A stretch of 64,000 bases of DNA, from positions 4,173,501-4,237,500 of the forward strand of contig NC_014623.1 of the NCBI RefSeq assembly GCF_000165485.1, in the 5' to 3' direction. Numbering within the stretch: the stretch's first letter is position 1; each line of letters begins with the position of its first letter. The notes beneath the pieces are model-generated. The model worked only from the letters and a program-made list of their open reading frames with translations. It ran no database searches and had not been told where the DNA came from. Shown here one piece after another: positions 42,912 to 53,955 of this stretch. The position numbers and the translations under genes are program-made. The stretch is from Stigmatella aurantiaca DW4/3-1. GTDB taxonomy: Bacteria > Myxococcota > Myxococcia > Myxococcales > Myxococcaceae.

Positions 42912-43009
42912 CGGTAGCCTCGGTTTCGGATGTGCTGTGGATGTAGCCGAGGTTCGCCGGAGCCGCCATGCATTTCCAGATGTTTGTTTGTCTCAACAAA
43001 GCCGTGTCT

Positions 43010-43042
43010 TTGACGTGTCAATGGGCACCGCTGACACGTCAA
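43010..43042. promoter_or_regulatory. Perfect inverted repeat between two divergent phosphoesterase genes
   Basis: TTGACGTGTCA (43010-43020) and TGACACGTCAA (43032-43042) are exact reverse complements separated by 11 bases. The centre lies about midway in the 238-bp gap, so a dimeric or tetrameric regulator could control both genes. The regulator is not identifiable. Confidence 0.6.
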
Positions 43043-43149
43043 TACAGACAGTGGGCGCTTCGTTCCCGGTTTCTCCCCTGGATGGGGGTGCTTGGCATGC
43101 AAGTTGGATTGCCAGGGGGAACTTCCCCCCACGGCAGAGGACTCTCTGT

Positions 43150-45108
43150 ATGAAAACCCAGCATCGCCGCGCTTTTGATCACGTCCTTGTGATCATGCTC
43201 GAGAATCAGTACCGCGGCTACGTGATGAAGAACCCTTACTTCCGGAAGCTGGCGCAGCAGGGCATCGTTCTGCGCAACGCCTTCGGTGTCATGCATCCCT
43301 CGCAGACCAACTACATCGTGTCGATCGCTGGAGAGCTTTGCAACGTCACGTCTGACGACGCGCCTGATCCGCTTCCCCAGAGGACCATCGTCGACCTCAT
43401 CGAAGAGTCGCCGTATGGACTGGAGTGGAAGGCTTACATGCAAAGCTATATCCCGCAGAACACGCCGTGGTCGGCCACGCTCAAGCCCCAGGATGAGTAC
43501 CCGTACGTCATCAAACACAACCCGTTCTCATCCTTCGCGAACATCCAGCAGAGCCGCGCGCGCTGGGAACGCATCCAGGATGAGAGCGCGTTCTGGGCGG
43601 ATCTTCTGAACGGCACCTTTCCGAACTACGCCTGGTTCACTCCCAACATGTGGAATGACGGCCACTACGTCGATGGCACGAAGTTCGAGCCTGAGGCGCG
43701 CGCGCCCGCGCTCGTCGATCAGGCCGCGAAGTGGCTCGAGTCGTTCTTCGGGGCCCTGCGCTTCCCGGGGCCAGACTCGCATCTGCCCCCCCGGACGCTC
43801 GTGGTGGTCACCTTCGACGAGGCGGACTTCAAGCGGGACTACACGAGGGAGCATGGCAACGAGATCGACTATGATGGACCGAATCAGATCTACACCGTGC
43901 TGCTGGGAGACATGATCCAGCCCGGCGAGCAGGCCGAGGGATACAACCACTACAGCCTCTTGCGCACCATCGAGGAGAACTTTCAGTTGGGTTCCCTGGG
44001 CAAGAACGACGCCTCCAGCAACTGGTTCCAATTCCTCTGGGGAAGGCGATTCCAGTGGGAGGGTGCGGCCCCCACACCCATCTCCCAGACGGACAGCTTC
44101 GCGCTCGCGGAGTTCGCGAACGCGCTCTATCTCGTGTACGCGACGAAGGAAGGCGAACTCCGCTTCCGCACCGCGGATGCCGCGGGCTGGTCCGCGGAGC
44201 GCGGGCTCGGCGTCTCGGGGAAGGGGCGCCTTGCCCTGGCGGCCACCCGGGAGCGGCTGGTGCTCGTTTACGAGAGGGGGGATGGAACGCTCCAGTCCCT
44301 CTCTTATGACCTGGACTCCGGCTGGTCGCCCCATCCCACGCAGGTGGCGACCCGGTCGGGCGGTGCGCTGGCCCTCGCGGCCTTCGCGGAAGGGCAGCGC
44401 CTCATGCTCGCCTACCGGACGGCGGAGGGAGCGATCCAGTCGCGCATCTATTGGCGCGGGGAGTGGGAGCGTGAGGTCAAGGTGCCCGGCGTTTCCACCG
44501 AGGGGCCCTTGGCCCTGGGCGTGCTGGGGCCCTCGCTCTACTTGGTCTACAGGCCGGTGGGCAGCGCTCAGATGCTCGTGGTCTCGTACAACACCGCGCC
44601 CTTCAACGTGGTCACCACCGTCGCCGTGGACCCATACCCCGGGGTAGATGAAAATACGAGCCGGGACACGTGGTCTCCCAGCCAGTTTCCGGTTGCCTCC
44701 TTCATCCGTCAGTCGGGCACGAACGCCTCAGGAGAGCCGGAGCCCGGAAGCAGGCCTTACCTGGCGGGCGGCCCACTCGCCCTGGCGGAACTCGCGGGAG
44801 TGCTCCACCTCGTTCACCCGGGGGTCTCCCATCCCTTGCTCCTGACGGAGACCTTCTCGCTCAGTGGCGTCATGACGCCCACCAAACCCGTGTCGTACGA
44901 CATCAAGAATCTCGCCCTCTCCAACGATGGTTTTGGCACCCTGGCGCAGGCGGGTTGGAGTTCGCAAATGCCCATCCACGGAGCCTACAGCGCGCCAGGA
45001 GGGGGGCTTTCGATGGCCCGGGTGGGCGACAGCATCGTGCTCGCCTTCCAACCCGAAGTTGGAGGGGCGATCCACCTCCGCAAGGGAAAGTATGTGGCCG
45101 AAGGCTGA
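43150..45108 (+). CDS. Phosphoesterase-family enzyme fused to a lectin-like beta-propeller
   Basis: A 652-residue protein. Residues about 8-310 are a phosphoesterase domain: HVLVIMLENQYRGYV, MHPSQTNYIVSIAG (candidate nucleophile Ser/Thr), FPNYAWFTPN, and VVVTFDEADFKRDY. It differs from the neighbour by lacking SFDH. Residues about 345-652 hold four or five repeats of the type LALAEFANALYLVYATKEGELRF, LALAATRERLVLVYERGDGTL and LALAAFAEGQRLMLAYRT, which resemble PLL/fucose-binding beta-propellers. There is no signal peptide. The start at 43150 follows AGAGGA; in-frame sequence upstream lies in the control region and contains the inverted repeat. Carbohydrate binding is inferred. Confidence 0.8.
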   Translation: MKTQHRRAFDHVLVIMLENQYRGYVMKNPYFRKLAQQGIVLRNAFGVMHPSQTNYIVSIAGELCNVTSDDAPDPLPQRTIVDLIEESPYGLEWKAYMQSYIPQNTPWSATLKPQDEYPYVIKHNPFSSFANIQQSRARWERIQDESAFWADLLNGTFPNYAWFTPNMWNDGHYVDGTKFEPEARAPALVDQAAKWLESFFGALRFPGPDSHLPPRTLVVVTFDEADFKRDYTREHGNEIDYDGPNQIYTVLLGDMIQPGEQAEGYNHYSLLRTIEENFQLGSLGKNDASSNWFQFLWGRRFQWEGAAPTPISQTDSFALAEFANALYLVYATKEGELRFRTADAAGWSAERGLGVSGKGRLALAATRERLVLVYERGDGTLQSLSYDLDSGWSPHPTQVATRSGGALALAAFAEGQRLMLAYRTAEGAIQSRIYWRGEWEREVKVPGVSTEGPLALGVLGPSLYLVYRPVGSAQMLVVSYNTAPFNVVTTVAVDPYPGVDENTSRDTWSPSQFPVASFIRQSGTNASGEPEPGSRPYLAGGPLALAELAGVLHLVHPGVSHPLLLTETFSLSGVMTPTKPVSYDIKNLALSNDGFGTLAQAGWSSQMPIHGAYSAPGGGLSMARVGDSIVLAFQPEVGGAIHLRKGKYVAEG

Positions 45109-45141
45109 TGCCAACGGCTCCGGGCGCAGGGGGGCCCCAGC

Positions 45142-46170
45142 TCACTGGGGGGATTTCAGCTCGTCCGAGGGGTTGCCCTGAATTCGCGGCCCCGGCCCCA
45201 ACTCGAAGATGAGGCCAAACTGGACGAGCCGGACCCGCTCGAGAAAGAGGATGTTGTAGTAGTCCTGGCCGTGCACATAGCGCACGAAGGCTCCGAAGCC
45301 CGAGCCCCAGCGGGGGAGCGCGGCCGCCTCCAGGGTCAGTGTCACGGGCTGGCGCGGGCTCTCGCCATACGGGGTGCTGAGGTTGCCTTCCAGGCGGAAG
45401 CGGTGCCCGTACCAGATCCGTCCCAGCAAGGCGCCCACGCCAACGTGCCCATCCCCGTAGACCTCGCGCATCTCGGGGGTGATGCCGCCGGTGGCCAGCG
45501 AGGAGTTGTATTCGAAGAAGGTGTTGGCGCCGATGCTCCACATGGAGTTGTTCTTGAGATCGACGCCGGCGAGCAGCCGGCCGTGGACTTCCAGGCGCAA
45601 GAAGTTCGTGGAGAAATCGCCTGACGTCTCGTTGAGGGGCAGATGCCCTTCCGGGGTGGAGCAGCCCTCTTCGGGGTTCTGGTTGGCGTAGAAGCACCCC
45701 GCTTGGCCATTGGAGTAGTGGCCCAGCACGAGGTTGACCAGGCCGACGCGCAAGGAGGTGGGAAGCCGCTGCTCTTCCATGTCTGGCAGCCAGAGGTGGG
45801 CCAGTTGCAGGGTCACCTTGGGCATGAACGACGGGGGGATGACGGGGCTCGACTCCTGCGACAGCATGCGCAGGCGGATGTTCGGGGTGAGAATGGCGCT
45901 CAGGATGAACTTCCCGAGCCCCGGGGTGACCTGGCCAATGTGCAGCTGGGGGAAGTAGAGGTTGGGCGCCACCTGGGCTTCGAAGACGAGCGCGGAGGGC
46001 TCCGGGTCGCCGATCCGCCGGATGCGATTGGGCGAATAGAAGACGTACGAGCGGTCCATGCCCGCGATGAAGGGGGAGTCCACCTCGAACCGTGCGCTGG
46101 CTTGCGCTTCGGGGCACAGGCCGACCAGGGCGAGGAGCAGGACCACCAGGGCGCTGTCGATGCGGAACAC
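45142..46170 (-). CDS. Outer-membrane protein, possibly phospholipase A (OMPLA-like)
   Basis: A 342-residue exported beta-barrel candidate. The GTG start at 46170, after AAGGGA, gives a signal peptide (ALVVLLLALVGLCPEAQASA). The mature part has alternating hydrophobic strands and ends in aromatic residues. LGHYSNGQ (His151, Ser153, Asn154) recalls the HxSNG catalytic motif of outer-membrane phospholipase A, and the later STNFLRLEVHGRL recalls its SWNR segment. If so it would need Ca and hydrolyse outer-membrane phospholipids. It lies next to two phospholipase C-type genes. The overall similarity is weak, so a plain barrel protein remains likely. Confidence 0.5.
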   Translation of the reverse strand: MFRIDSALVVLLLALVGLCPEAQASARFEVDSPFIAGMDRSYVFYSPNRIRRIGDPEPSALVFEAQVAPNLYFPQLHIGQVTPGLGKFILSAILTPNIRLRMLSQESSPVIPPSFMPKVTLQLAHLWLPDMEEQRLPTSLRVGLVNLVLGHYSNGQAGCFYANQNPEEGCSTPEGHLPLNETSGDFSTNFLRLEVHGRLLAGVDLKNNSMWSIGANTFFEYNSSLATGGITPEMREVYGDGHVGVGALLGRIWYGHRFRLEGNLSTPYGESPRQPVTLTLEAAALPRWGSGFGAFVRYVHGQDYYNILFLERVRLVQFGLIFELGPGPRIQGNPSDELKSPQ

Positions 46171-46306
46171 AGAGTTCCCTTTGCGCAAGGAAAGAGGAGA
46201 TTTCCCAATAGACGGGTCGCCGGAGCATCTGCAAGCCAGTTCCGGGGGGTGATGGCGTTGTCTAAAGGGGGCCCCTCGGTGTGCTCCGAGCGCCGGGCTG
46301 GGCGGT

Positions 46307-46341
46307 GGGCCCTTGCTTCCAAGGGGTGGAGGCAAGGGCCC
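46307..46341 (-). terminator. Hairpin after speA
   Basis: GGGCCCTTGC (46307-46316) and GCAAGGGCCC (46332-46341) form a perfect 10-bp stem 15 bases past the speA stop codon, with no following T run on the minus strand. It may end or stabilise the speA transcript. Confidence 0.45.
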
Positions 46342-46355
46342 GGGGTGTGTCGGCG

Positions 46356-48365
<2,010 letters not shown>

Positions 48366-48409
48366 TGGCGTCTCGGGGCCTCCAGGGGTGGGTGAGGGGG
48401 ACGAATCCC

Positions 48410-48436
48410 TTCAACCGTTGAACGCGCGCAACTATA
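48410..48436 (-). promoter_or_regulatory. Possible speA promoter with downstream palindrome
   Basis: On the minus strand TATAGT (48436-48431) resembles a -10 element; TTGAAG is 15 bases upstream (48457-48452), a short spacer. Just after the predicted start is TTCAACCGTTGAA (48410-48422), a perfect palindrome with one central base, placed where a repressor would block transcription. Confidence 0.35.
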
Positions 48437-48586
48437 GGGAAAGCGCCCCGGCTTCAATAGCCGGCTGACAGGGGAGCAGCCAGACAGGCGCCAGGGGACG
48501 GGAAGAACTCTGGTGGGCCTGCCCTCGGCTCGGGCTTACCCTTCTGGTGGACACCGGGAGGACGCGTGGACCGAAGGGGAGGGTGC

Positions 48587-49657
48587 ATGGAGTCGTCCGC
48601 ACGCAGGGAAGAGCCGTTACTGACACCCAGACAGATCTTCGAGCGATTGGACCGGTACGTCATCGGCCAGGACGAGGCGAAGCGAACCGTGGCCATTGCC
48701 GCCCACAACCACCTCAAGCGCATTCAGGCGAGGCGGCTGCGGCGGGGCTCGCTCATCAAGAAGTCCAACATCTTGCTGATTGGCCCCACCGGGAGCGGCA
48801 AGACACACATTGCGCGCAACCTGGCGGACATCCTCTCCGTCCCGTTCACGACGGTGGACGCCACCGAGTACACGGAGGCGGGCTACTACGGCAAGGACGT
48901 GGAGGTGATGATCTCGGACCTGCTCTTCAAGGCCAACCACTCCGTGGAGGACACCCAGCGGGGCATCATCTTCGTCGACGAGGTGGACAAGATCGCCCGC
49001 CGCTCGCAGGGGGCCCGCAATGGCGCGGGCAGCCGGGACATTGGCGGCGAAGGGGTCCAGCAGGGGCTGCTCAAGATGCTGGAGGGGCGTGAAGTCTTCG
49101 TCCCCATGAACCTCACCCAGGCGTGGAACAAGAGCGACTTCGTGCAGATCGACACGCGCGACATCCTCTTCATCTGCGCGGGCACGTTCTCGGACCTGCA
49201 CGAGTATGGCGAGGGCGGTTCGCGCCCCCTGGGCTTCGGCTCCGAGGAGGCGTCCCGGCGGATAACCCGGCGCATCAGCGTCAAGCAACTGGTGGACTTC
49301 GGCATGCTCGCGGAGTTCCTTGGCCGGTTGCCCGTGATGGTTCAGCTCCAGGCGCTGGGGGAGCCCGAGCTGTTGCGCGTGCTGACGGAGCCGCCGGACT
49401 CCATCATCCGCGAGTTCCGCGAGCTGCTGGCGTACGACGAGATCGACCTGGATTTCACCGAGGAGGCCCTCCGCGAGGTGGTGCACTACTCGGTGGAGAA
49501 GGGGCTGGGGGCCCGGGGCTTGCGCTCCATCCTGGAGCACGTGATGGCCGATGTGATGTTCGAGGCGCCCGAGCGGGGTCGGGGGTCGTTCCGGGTGGAT
49601 GGGGACTTCGTGCGGACCCGGCTCAACGGGCTGAACGCCTCGCAGCTGGGCGCTTAG
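48587..49657 (+). CDS. ClpX-like AAA+ ATPase lacking the zinc domain
   Basis: A 356-residue AAA+ unfoldase of the ClpX/HslU group. RYVIGQDEAKRTVAIA opens the AAA core; Walker A is GPTGSGKTH, Walker B GIIFVDEVDKIARR, with DIGGEGVQQGLLKMLEG typical of ClpX and GYYGKDVE in the place of the ClpX pore loop GYVG. The C-terminal small domain has GLGARGLRSILEHVMADVMFEAP. The N-terminal C4 zinc domain that recruits adaptors in ClpX is absent, and there is no HslU I-domain. So it is a paralogue or specialised unfoldase. Start chosen at the ATG after GGGAGG; a GTG seven codons earlier is equally possible. Confidence 0.85.
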   Translation: MESSARREEPLLTPRQIFERLDRYVIGQDEAKRTVAIAAHNHLKRIQARRLRRGSLIKKSNILLIGPTGSGKTHIARNLADILSVPFTTVDATEYTEAGYYGKDVEVMISDLLFKANHSVEDTQRGIIFVDEVDKIARRSQGARNGAGSRDIGGEGVQQGLLKMLEGREVFVPMNLTQAWNKSDFVQIDTRDILFICAGTFSDLHEYGEGGSRPLGFGSEEASRRITRRISVKQLVDFGMLAEFLGRLPVMVQLQALGEPELLRVLTEPPDSIIREFRELLAYDEIDLDFTEEALREVVHYSVEKGLGARGLRSILEHVMADVMFEAPERGRGSFRVDGDFVRTRLNGLNASQLGA

Positions 49658-49661
49658 GCCC

Positions 49662-50414
49662 TCAGGGCCGCCGGTCCGCCGCCCGGGAGACGGCCCCGAG
49701 CCGGGCCGCGATGTCCGGGTCCTGGATGAGCTGGAGGATGAGGTTGTTGTTCAGCAAGGCGCGGTGGTCGCCCTGCTCCAGGGACCGGCGCAGCGATTCG
49801 TCCTTGAGGGCCTTCTGGAAGCGGGGATCCTGCCGCAGTGCCTTGTAGGCGGGATCATTCTGGAGCCGGGAGGCCCGCTGGGGGTCGGTGCTGAGCTGGG
49901 CCACCTGGACGAAGTCCTTGAGCGCCGCGAACTGGGTTATCTCGAAGAGGTTGTGCTCGCGCGCGAAGCTCAGGGCCTTGGAGTCCTTGGCGGACAGGCC
50001 CATCCGCTGGCCCGCCACCACCACGTGCTGCTCCACGAAGGTCAGCCCGCTGAGCAGCACGTACGCGATGATGGCCACCTTGCCCCCGCCAATCAGGAAG
50101 CCGATGAACCGGTCGGGCCCGCGGTTTTCCGGATCTTGTCCCGACATCATGCGCTGGAGCAGGGCTCCCAGGGCGTAGCGCACCACCACGAGCACCAGGA
50201 TGAAGATCAGCAGGCTGCCCACCAGCAGCCCGGCGAGCTGAGGGGTGCCGAGCGCCTCCGCCAGCTTCGGCGCGAGCACGGGCCCCAACCGCTTGGAGAC
50301 GAAGTAGGCCGCCACGAGCCCCACCAGGTGGGCCACCTGCCGGGCCGCGCCGGTGATGGCGCCCACCACCGCGAAGAACAGCGCCAGTCCCAGGATGATG
50401 AGATCGATGATCAC
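49662..50414 (-). CDS. CvpA-family membrane protein
   Basis: A 250-residue protein whose first 160 residues carry four membrane helices: LIILGLALFFAVVGAITGAA, LVGLVAAYFVSKRL, LLVGSLLIFILVLVVVRYAL and FIGFLIGGGKVAIIAYVLL, with RFIGFLIGGGK typical of CvpA. The hydrophilic tail of about 90 residues is not usual for colicin V production proteins. CvpA proteins support envelope maintenance and toxin secretion in other bacteria. GTG start at 50414. It converges with the ClpX-like gene, 4 bases between their stops. Confidence 0.82.
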   Translation of the reverse strand: MIIDLIILGLALFFAVVGAITGAARQVAHLVGLVAAYFVSKRLGPVLAPKLAEALGTPQLAGLLVGSLLIFILVLVVVRYALGALLQRMMSGQDPENRGPDRFIGFLIGGGKVAIIAYVLLSGLTFVEQHVVVAGQRMGLSAKDSKALSFAREHNLFEITQFAALKDFVQVAQLSTDPQRASRLQNDPAYKALRQDPRFQKALKDESLRRSLEQGDHRALLNNNLILQLIQDPDIAARLGAVSRAADRRP

Positions 50415-50462
50415 CGCGATGCCCCCCTGCCTGCCACCAGGCGCCCGCTGCTCACGGGCGCG

Positions 50463-52115
50463 TCACTTGATCTTGAAGGAGTCGCCCTTGCTCTTGGCCT
50501 CTTCCTCCAGCTTCTTCTTGGCCTCGGCGAGCTTCTCCTTGTAGCGGGCATTGGAGGGCTCGTAGGTGAGCGCCATCTTGAGGTTGCGCTCGGCGGCGGA
50601 CCACCGGCCCGCGTCGAAGTCGCTCGCGCCGAGCTGGTAGAACTGACGGCCCTTGGGGTGGGTGCCGATCTGCTCCTCGTGCTCCTTGCGGGCAGCGGCC
50701 TTGCTCTCGGCCTCGGAGTTCTCGGTGAAGCGCAGCTTCTGGGCCCGCTCGGGGCCCGTCACATCCGCCAGGTACTTCTTGCGCTTCGTGTCATCGCGCA
50801 GGACGTAGTAGGCCTCGGTCACCCGCTTGTAGAGCTCGTGGACCCGCTCCTTCAGCTCCTTGGATTCCAGCTGGTAGAAGCGGTCCGGGTGGTAGGTGCG
50901 GCTCTCCGCGTAGAAGGCCTTCTTGATGGCCGCGGGGGGCGCGTCCTTCGGGAGTCTCAGCACCTCGAAGTAGTCGAGCTGGTCAAGCTGGGCGCAGCGG
51001 GCTTCCAACTCCGCGGCCTGTCCGGCATCCAGTGAGCCCTTTCCCGCGGCCCCTGGAGGCGGAGGCGGGGGGGCGGGAGCCGCTGCGGCCGGGGCCACGG
51101 GCGGGACCACGGGAGAGATGGCCGGGGCGACCGGAGGAACGACGGGAGCGCTGGGCCGGGCCGAGGCCGCCTTCACGGGAGCAATGCCCGGAACGGCCGG
51201 GGGCGGCGGTGGGGGCCCGGCGCTGGGAGGTGCCGTCCTCGTGGGAGGGGCCGCTGGGGGGCGGGGACCCGCGGCGGGCGGCGTTGGCACCAGGGGGGCC
51301 ACCGAGGGCATCGCGCCGGGCTTGACCGTGGGCGGTGGGGCCACGCTGGGGGAGAGGGTTGGAGGAGCCGTGAGAGGACGGCCCGCGGCGGGCGCCCCGG
51401 GAGGGGGCGAAGGGGGTCGGGGCGCCACGGGCGGGGGCGTGACGGAGACGGGGACGATGCCCGGCAGGGTGGGCCGGTGGGCCGCGGCGGCCGGAGAGCT
51501 GGGCGTGGGGACCGTCAGGACGGCGCCGGGGCCGGGCTGGGGGGTGACGGAGACGGGAGAGAGCCCCTGGACGGTGGGCCGCTGCGCTCCGGGAGAAGGG
51601 GGCTGCGGCCTCGCGGCGCCGGGAGGAAAGCTCACGGGGGCGATGGTGGGCAGCGCCAGGGTGGGGCGCTCGGAGCGTGGCAGGAGCGCCGCGGGCGGAG
51701 CGATGGGCACCCCCGCAGCTGGTGGCCTGCCTCCCGCCGGGGGGCTCGCGGGACGGGCTGCCTGCGCGGGCGGGACGGCACCCGGTGAGGGGGGGACGGC
51801 GCCGGGGCGGGAGGCCGGGACCGGTGCGCCTGGAGCAGGCCGGAGGGGAGCCCCAGCGGCGGCCCCAGGGGGCGGGGTGGCAGGAGGGGGGGGCCGAGGG
51901 GGGGCAGCGGCGCCGGGAGCGGGGCGGGCGGGACCTGCCGGTGCGGCCGTGGGGGCTCCGGGCCGGGGCGGGACGGCGGCCGCGGGGGGAGGGCGTTGCG
52001 GTCCAGCGGCGGCCCCGGGGACGGGGGCGCGGGACGCGGAGGCCGGCTGCGCAGGGCCACTCCCAGGGGGAGGGCCAGGAGGCTTTCCGGCGTTCGGGTC
52101 GGAGGGTTGGGACAT
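50463..52115 (-). CDS. J-domain co-chaperone with long Pro/Ala-rich region
   Basis: A 550-residue protein. The first 350 residues are Pro/Ala/Gly-rich low-complexity sequence with repeats such as RPTLPGIVPVSVTP and RPTVQGLSPVSVTP. A J domain lies at about 375-440: DYFEVLRLPKDAPPAAIKKAFYAESRTYHPDRF with the HPD triplet starting at His409. A short TPR-like helical region and a Lys/Glu-rich tail (about 470-550) follow. J proteins stimulate the ATPase of their Hsp70; the truncated Hsp70 gene is upstream on the same strand, 21 bases away, so they likely act together. The start is at 52115. Confidence 0.88.
   Translation of the reverse strand: MSQPSDPNAGKPPGPPPGSGPAQPASASRAPVPGAAAGPQRPPPAAAVPPRPGAPTAAPAGPARPAPGAAAPPRPPPPATPPPGAAAGAPLRPAPGAPVPASRPGAVPPSPGAVPPAQAARPASPPAGGRPPAAGVPIAPPAALLPRSERPTLALPTIAPVSFPPGAARPQPPSPGAQRPTVQGLSPVSVTPQPGPGAVLTVPTPSSPAAAAHRPTLPGIVPVSVTPPPVAPRPPSPPPGAPAAGRPLTAPPTLSPSVAPPPTVKPGAMPSVAPLVPTPPAAGPRPPAAPPTRTAPPSAGPPPPPPAVPGIAPVKAASARPSAPVVPPVAPAISPVVPPVAPAAAAPAPPPPPPGAAGKGSLDAGQAAELEARCAQLDQLDYFEVLRLPKDAPPAAIKKAFYAESRTYHPDRFYQLESKELKERVHELYKRVTEAYYVLRDDTKRKKYLADVTGPERAQKLRFTENSEAESKAAARKEHEEQIGTHPKGRQFYQLGASDFDAGRWSAAERNLKMALTYEPSNARYKEKLAEAKKKLEEEAKSKGDSFKIK
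51050..52110. repeat. Low-complexity Pro/Ala coding region
   Basis: A biased GC-rich stretch of C/G runs inside the J-protein gene, coding for degenerate Pro/Ala repeats; three blocks of the form RPTxxxxxPVSVTP can be aligned. Probably disordered linker. Confidence 0.75.
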
Positions 52116-52136
52116 CGGTGGTCCGTACGGAAGCGG

Positions 52137-53738
52137 CTAGGCCACGGAGGGAAGATCGCTGCTGTGGCCTGCGAGCTGGATTTGCCGGGTGGCGTCGATG
52201 GACCGTTGGATATCGGTCTCGGACATTCCCGACGAGAGGGTAAGGGTGGTGGTCGTCTTCTGGCCCGTCTCGACGTCACAGGCGGAGACATTCACCATGC
52301 CGTTGGTGTCGATTTCGAACGTCACTTCGATCTTCACATCGCCGCGGTAGCCGATGCGGAAGCCCGAGAACTCGAACTCTCCGAGCATCTCGCACTCCTC
52401 TGCCCGGTTCGACTCGCCCTGGTACACGCGAATCTTCACCTTCTCCTGGCCATCGCGGCTGGTGGTGAACGTCTTCGAGCGGTCGATGGGCACCGGCGTG
52501 TTCTTTTCGATGACCTTCTCCGTGTAGCCGCCCACGGTGCCAATGCGCAGTGACAGCGGCGTGACGTCCACCAGGAACGTCTCCGCGTGGGCATCCAGCA
52601 GCGCGTGCGCCTGGAGGCAGGCCCCCAGGGCGACGACCTGGTCCGGGTTGATGCCCTCCAGGGGCTCCTTCTGGAAGTAGTGCTTCACCGAGTTGCGGAT
52701 GATGGGCAGCCGCGTGGGGCCTCCCACGAGGATGACCGCGTCGATCTCCGAGGCCGACAGCCGCGCGCTTTGAAGCGCTTCGTCACACACCTTGAAGGTG
52801 CGCTGCACCAGGTCCATGACCATGCGGTTGAACTGGTCATTGGACAGCGTGTTGCGCAGGTCCATCACATTGCCGTTGGCGTCCTGGCAGATCCCCTGGC
52901 AGAGGATGTCCGCGGTGCCTTTCTGGCCCACGTCGATCTTCGCCCGCTCCGCGGCGTCCTTGAGCATCTGCAGGCAGTACTTGTTCTGCCGCAGGTCCAG
53001 CCGCGTCTTGGCCAGGAAGTCCTCGGCCAGCCACGTCATGATGCGGTCGTCGAAGTCATCTCCGCCCAGGTACGTGTCGCCCGCGGTGGACAGCACCTCG
53101 AACACGTCCTTGCCGATCTCCAGGATGGACACATCGAAGGTGCCACCGCCCAGATCGTAGACGACGACGCGCTGGTTGACGTCCCGGCCGAAGCCGTAGG
53201 CCAGCGCCGCCGAGGTGGGCTCGTTGAGGATGCGCAGCACCTCCAGCCCCGCGATGCGCCCCGCGTCCTTGGTGGCCTGGCGCTGGTTGTCGTTGAAGTA
53301 CGCCGGCACGGTGACCACCGCCTTGGTGATCTCCCGGCCCAGGTACGTCTCCGCCACCGCCTTCATCTCCTTGAGCACCAGCGCGGAGATCTCCGGCAGC
53401 GAGTACGTCTGGCCGTGCACCTGGATGCGCACCGCGTTGTTGTCGCCCTCGACGATGGTGTACGGCATCACCGCCTGGGCCTTCTTCACCTCGTCGGAGA
53501 AGAAGTACCGCCCGATGAGCCGCTTGGCCGAGTACACCGTCGCCTCCGGGGCGGCGATGATGTTCTTCTTGGCGGCGTTGCCCACGAGCACCGAGCCGTC
53601 ATCGAGGAACGACACGCACGAGGCGTGGTTCAGCTCGCCCCACTCGTTGGGGATGACCATCGGCTGACCGTCCTGGACCACCGCCACGCAGGAATACGAG
53701 GTGCCCAGGTCGACGCCGATCGCGATCTCGTCCGACAT
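52137..53738 (-). CDS. Hsp70 family protein with shortened C-terminus
   Basis: A 533-residue Hsp70. The nucleotide-binding domain is complete: [55 protein letters not shown], and [17 protein letters not shown]. The substrate-binding beta domain is present ([38 protein letters not shown]). The alpha lid normally following is missing, since the protein stops about 40 residues after the beta domain. Ortholog-level functions for such chaperones include social motility in Myxococcus (SglK), but assignment here is inference. The ATG at 53738 follows GGAGACGGA; a longer reading would add 15 residues. Confidence 0.92.
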   Translation of the reverse strand: MSDEIAIGVDLGTSYSCVAVVQDGQPMVIPNEWGELNHASCVSFLDDGSVLVGNAAKKNIIAAPEATVYSAKRLIGRYFFSDEVKKAQAVMPYTIVEGDNNAVRIQVHGQTYSLPEISALVLKEMKAVAETYLGREITKAVVTVPAYFNDNQRQATKDAGRIAGLEVLRILNEPTSAALAYGFGRDVNQRVVVYDLGGGTFDVSILEIGKDVFEVLSTAGDTYLGGDDFDDRIMTWLAEDFLAKTRLDLRQNKYCLQMLKDAAERAKIDVGQKGTADILCQGICQDANGNVMDLRNTLSNDQFNRMVMDLVQRTFKVCDEALQSARLSASEIDAVILVGGPTRLPIIRNSVKHYFQKEPLEGINPDQVVALGACLQAHALLDAHAETFLVDVTPLSLRIGTVGGYTEKVIEKNTPVPIDRSKTFTTSRDGQEKVKIRVYQGESNRAEECEMLGEFEFSGFRIGYRGDVKIEVTFEIDTNGMVNVSACDVETGQKTTTTLTLSSGMSETDIQRSIDATRQIQLAGHSSDLPSVA

Positions 53739-53792
53739 TCCGTCTCCGGTGAAGTCCTGCACCATCGCAGGATGCTTGCCCAAAGCGCGGGG

Positions 53793-53822
53793 AGGTTACG
53801 CTTCCCGGTCCCGAAGTGTCAA
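53793..53822 (-). promoter_or_regulatory. Possible promoter of the Hsp70/J operon
   Basis: On the minus strand TTGACA (53822-53817) and TAACCT (53798-53793) are 18 bases apart. A second TTGAAA further upstream, at about 53850, could belong to another promoter. The predicted leader would be about 50 bases. Confidence 0.4.
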
Positions 53823-53955
53823 ACGTTCTATGTTGCAAATCTCAGCCATTTCAAGGGCTTAGCTCGGGAGGGGGGCCCTGGAGGCGGGGTTGAGGGGGGC
53901 GTGCGGCGCCGTTATGCATGGGGTGCGATACATCCGCCATAGGGGGTTTCCGCCC

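Noticed and set aside
43010..43042. PhoB-type box in the phosphoesterase control region
   Set aside because: The repeat does not match the CTGTCAT-type direct repeats bound by PhoB.
51118..52140. Plus-strand Gly/Ala-rich frame opposite the J-protein gene
   Set aside because: Mirror of the Pro/Ala-rich region; composition is explained by the J protein.
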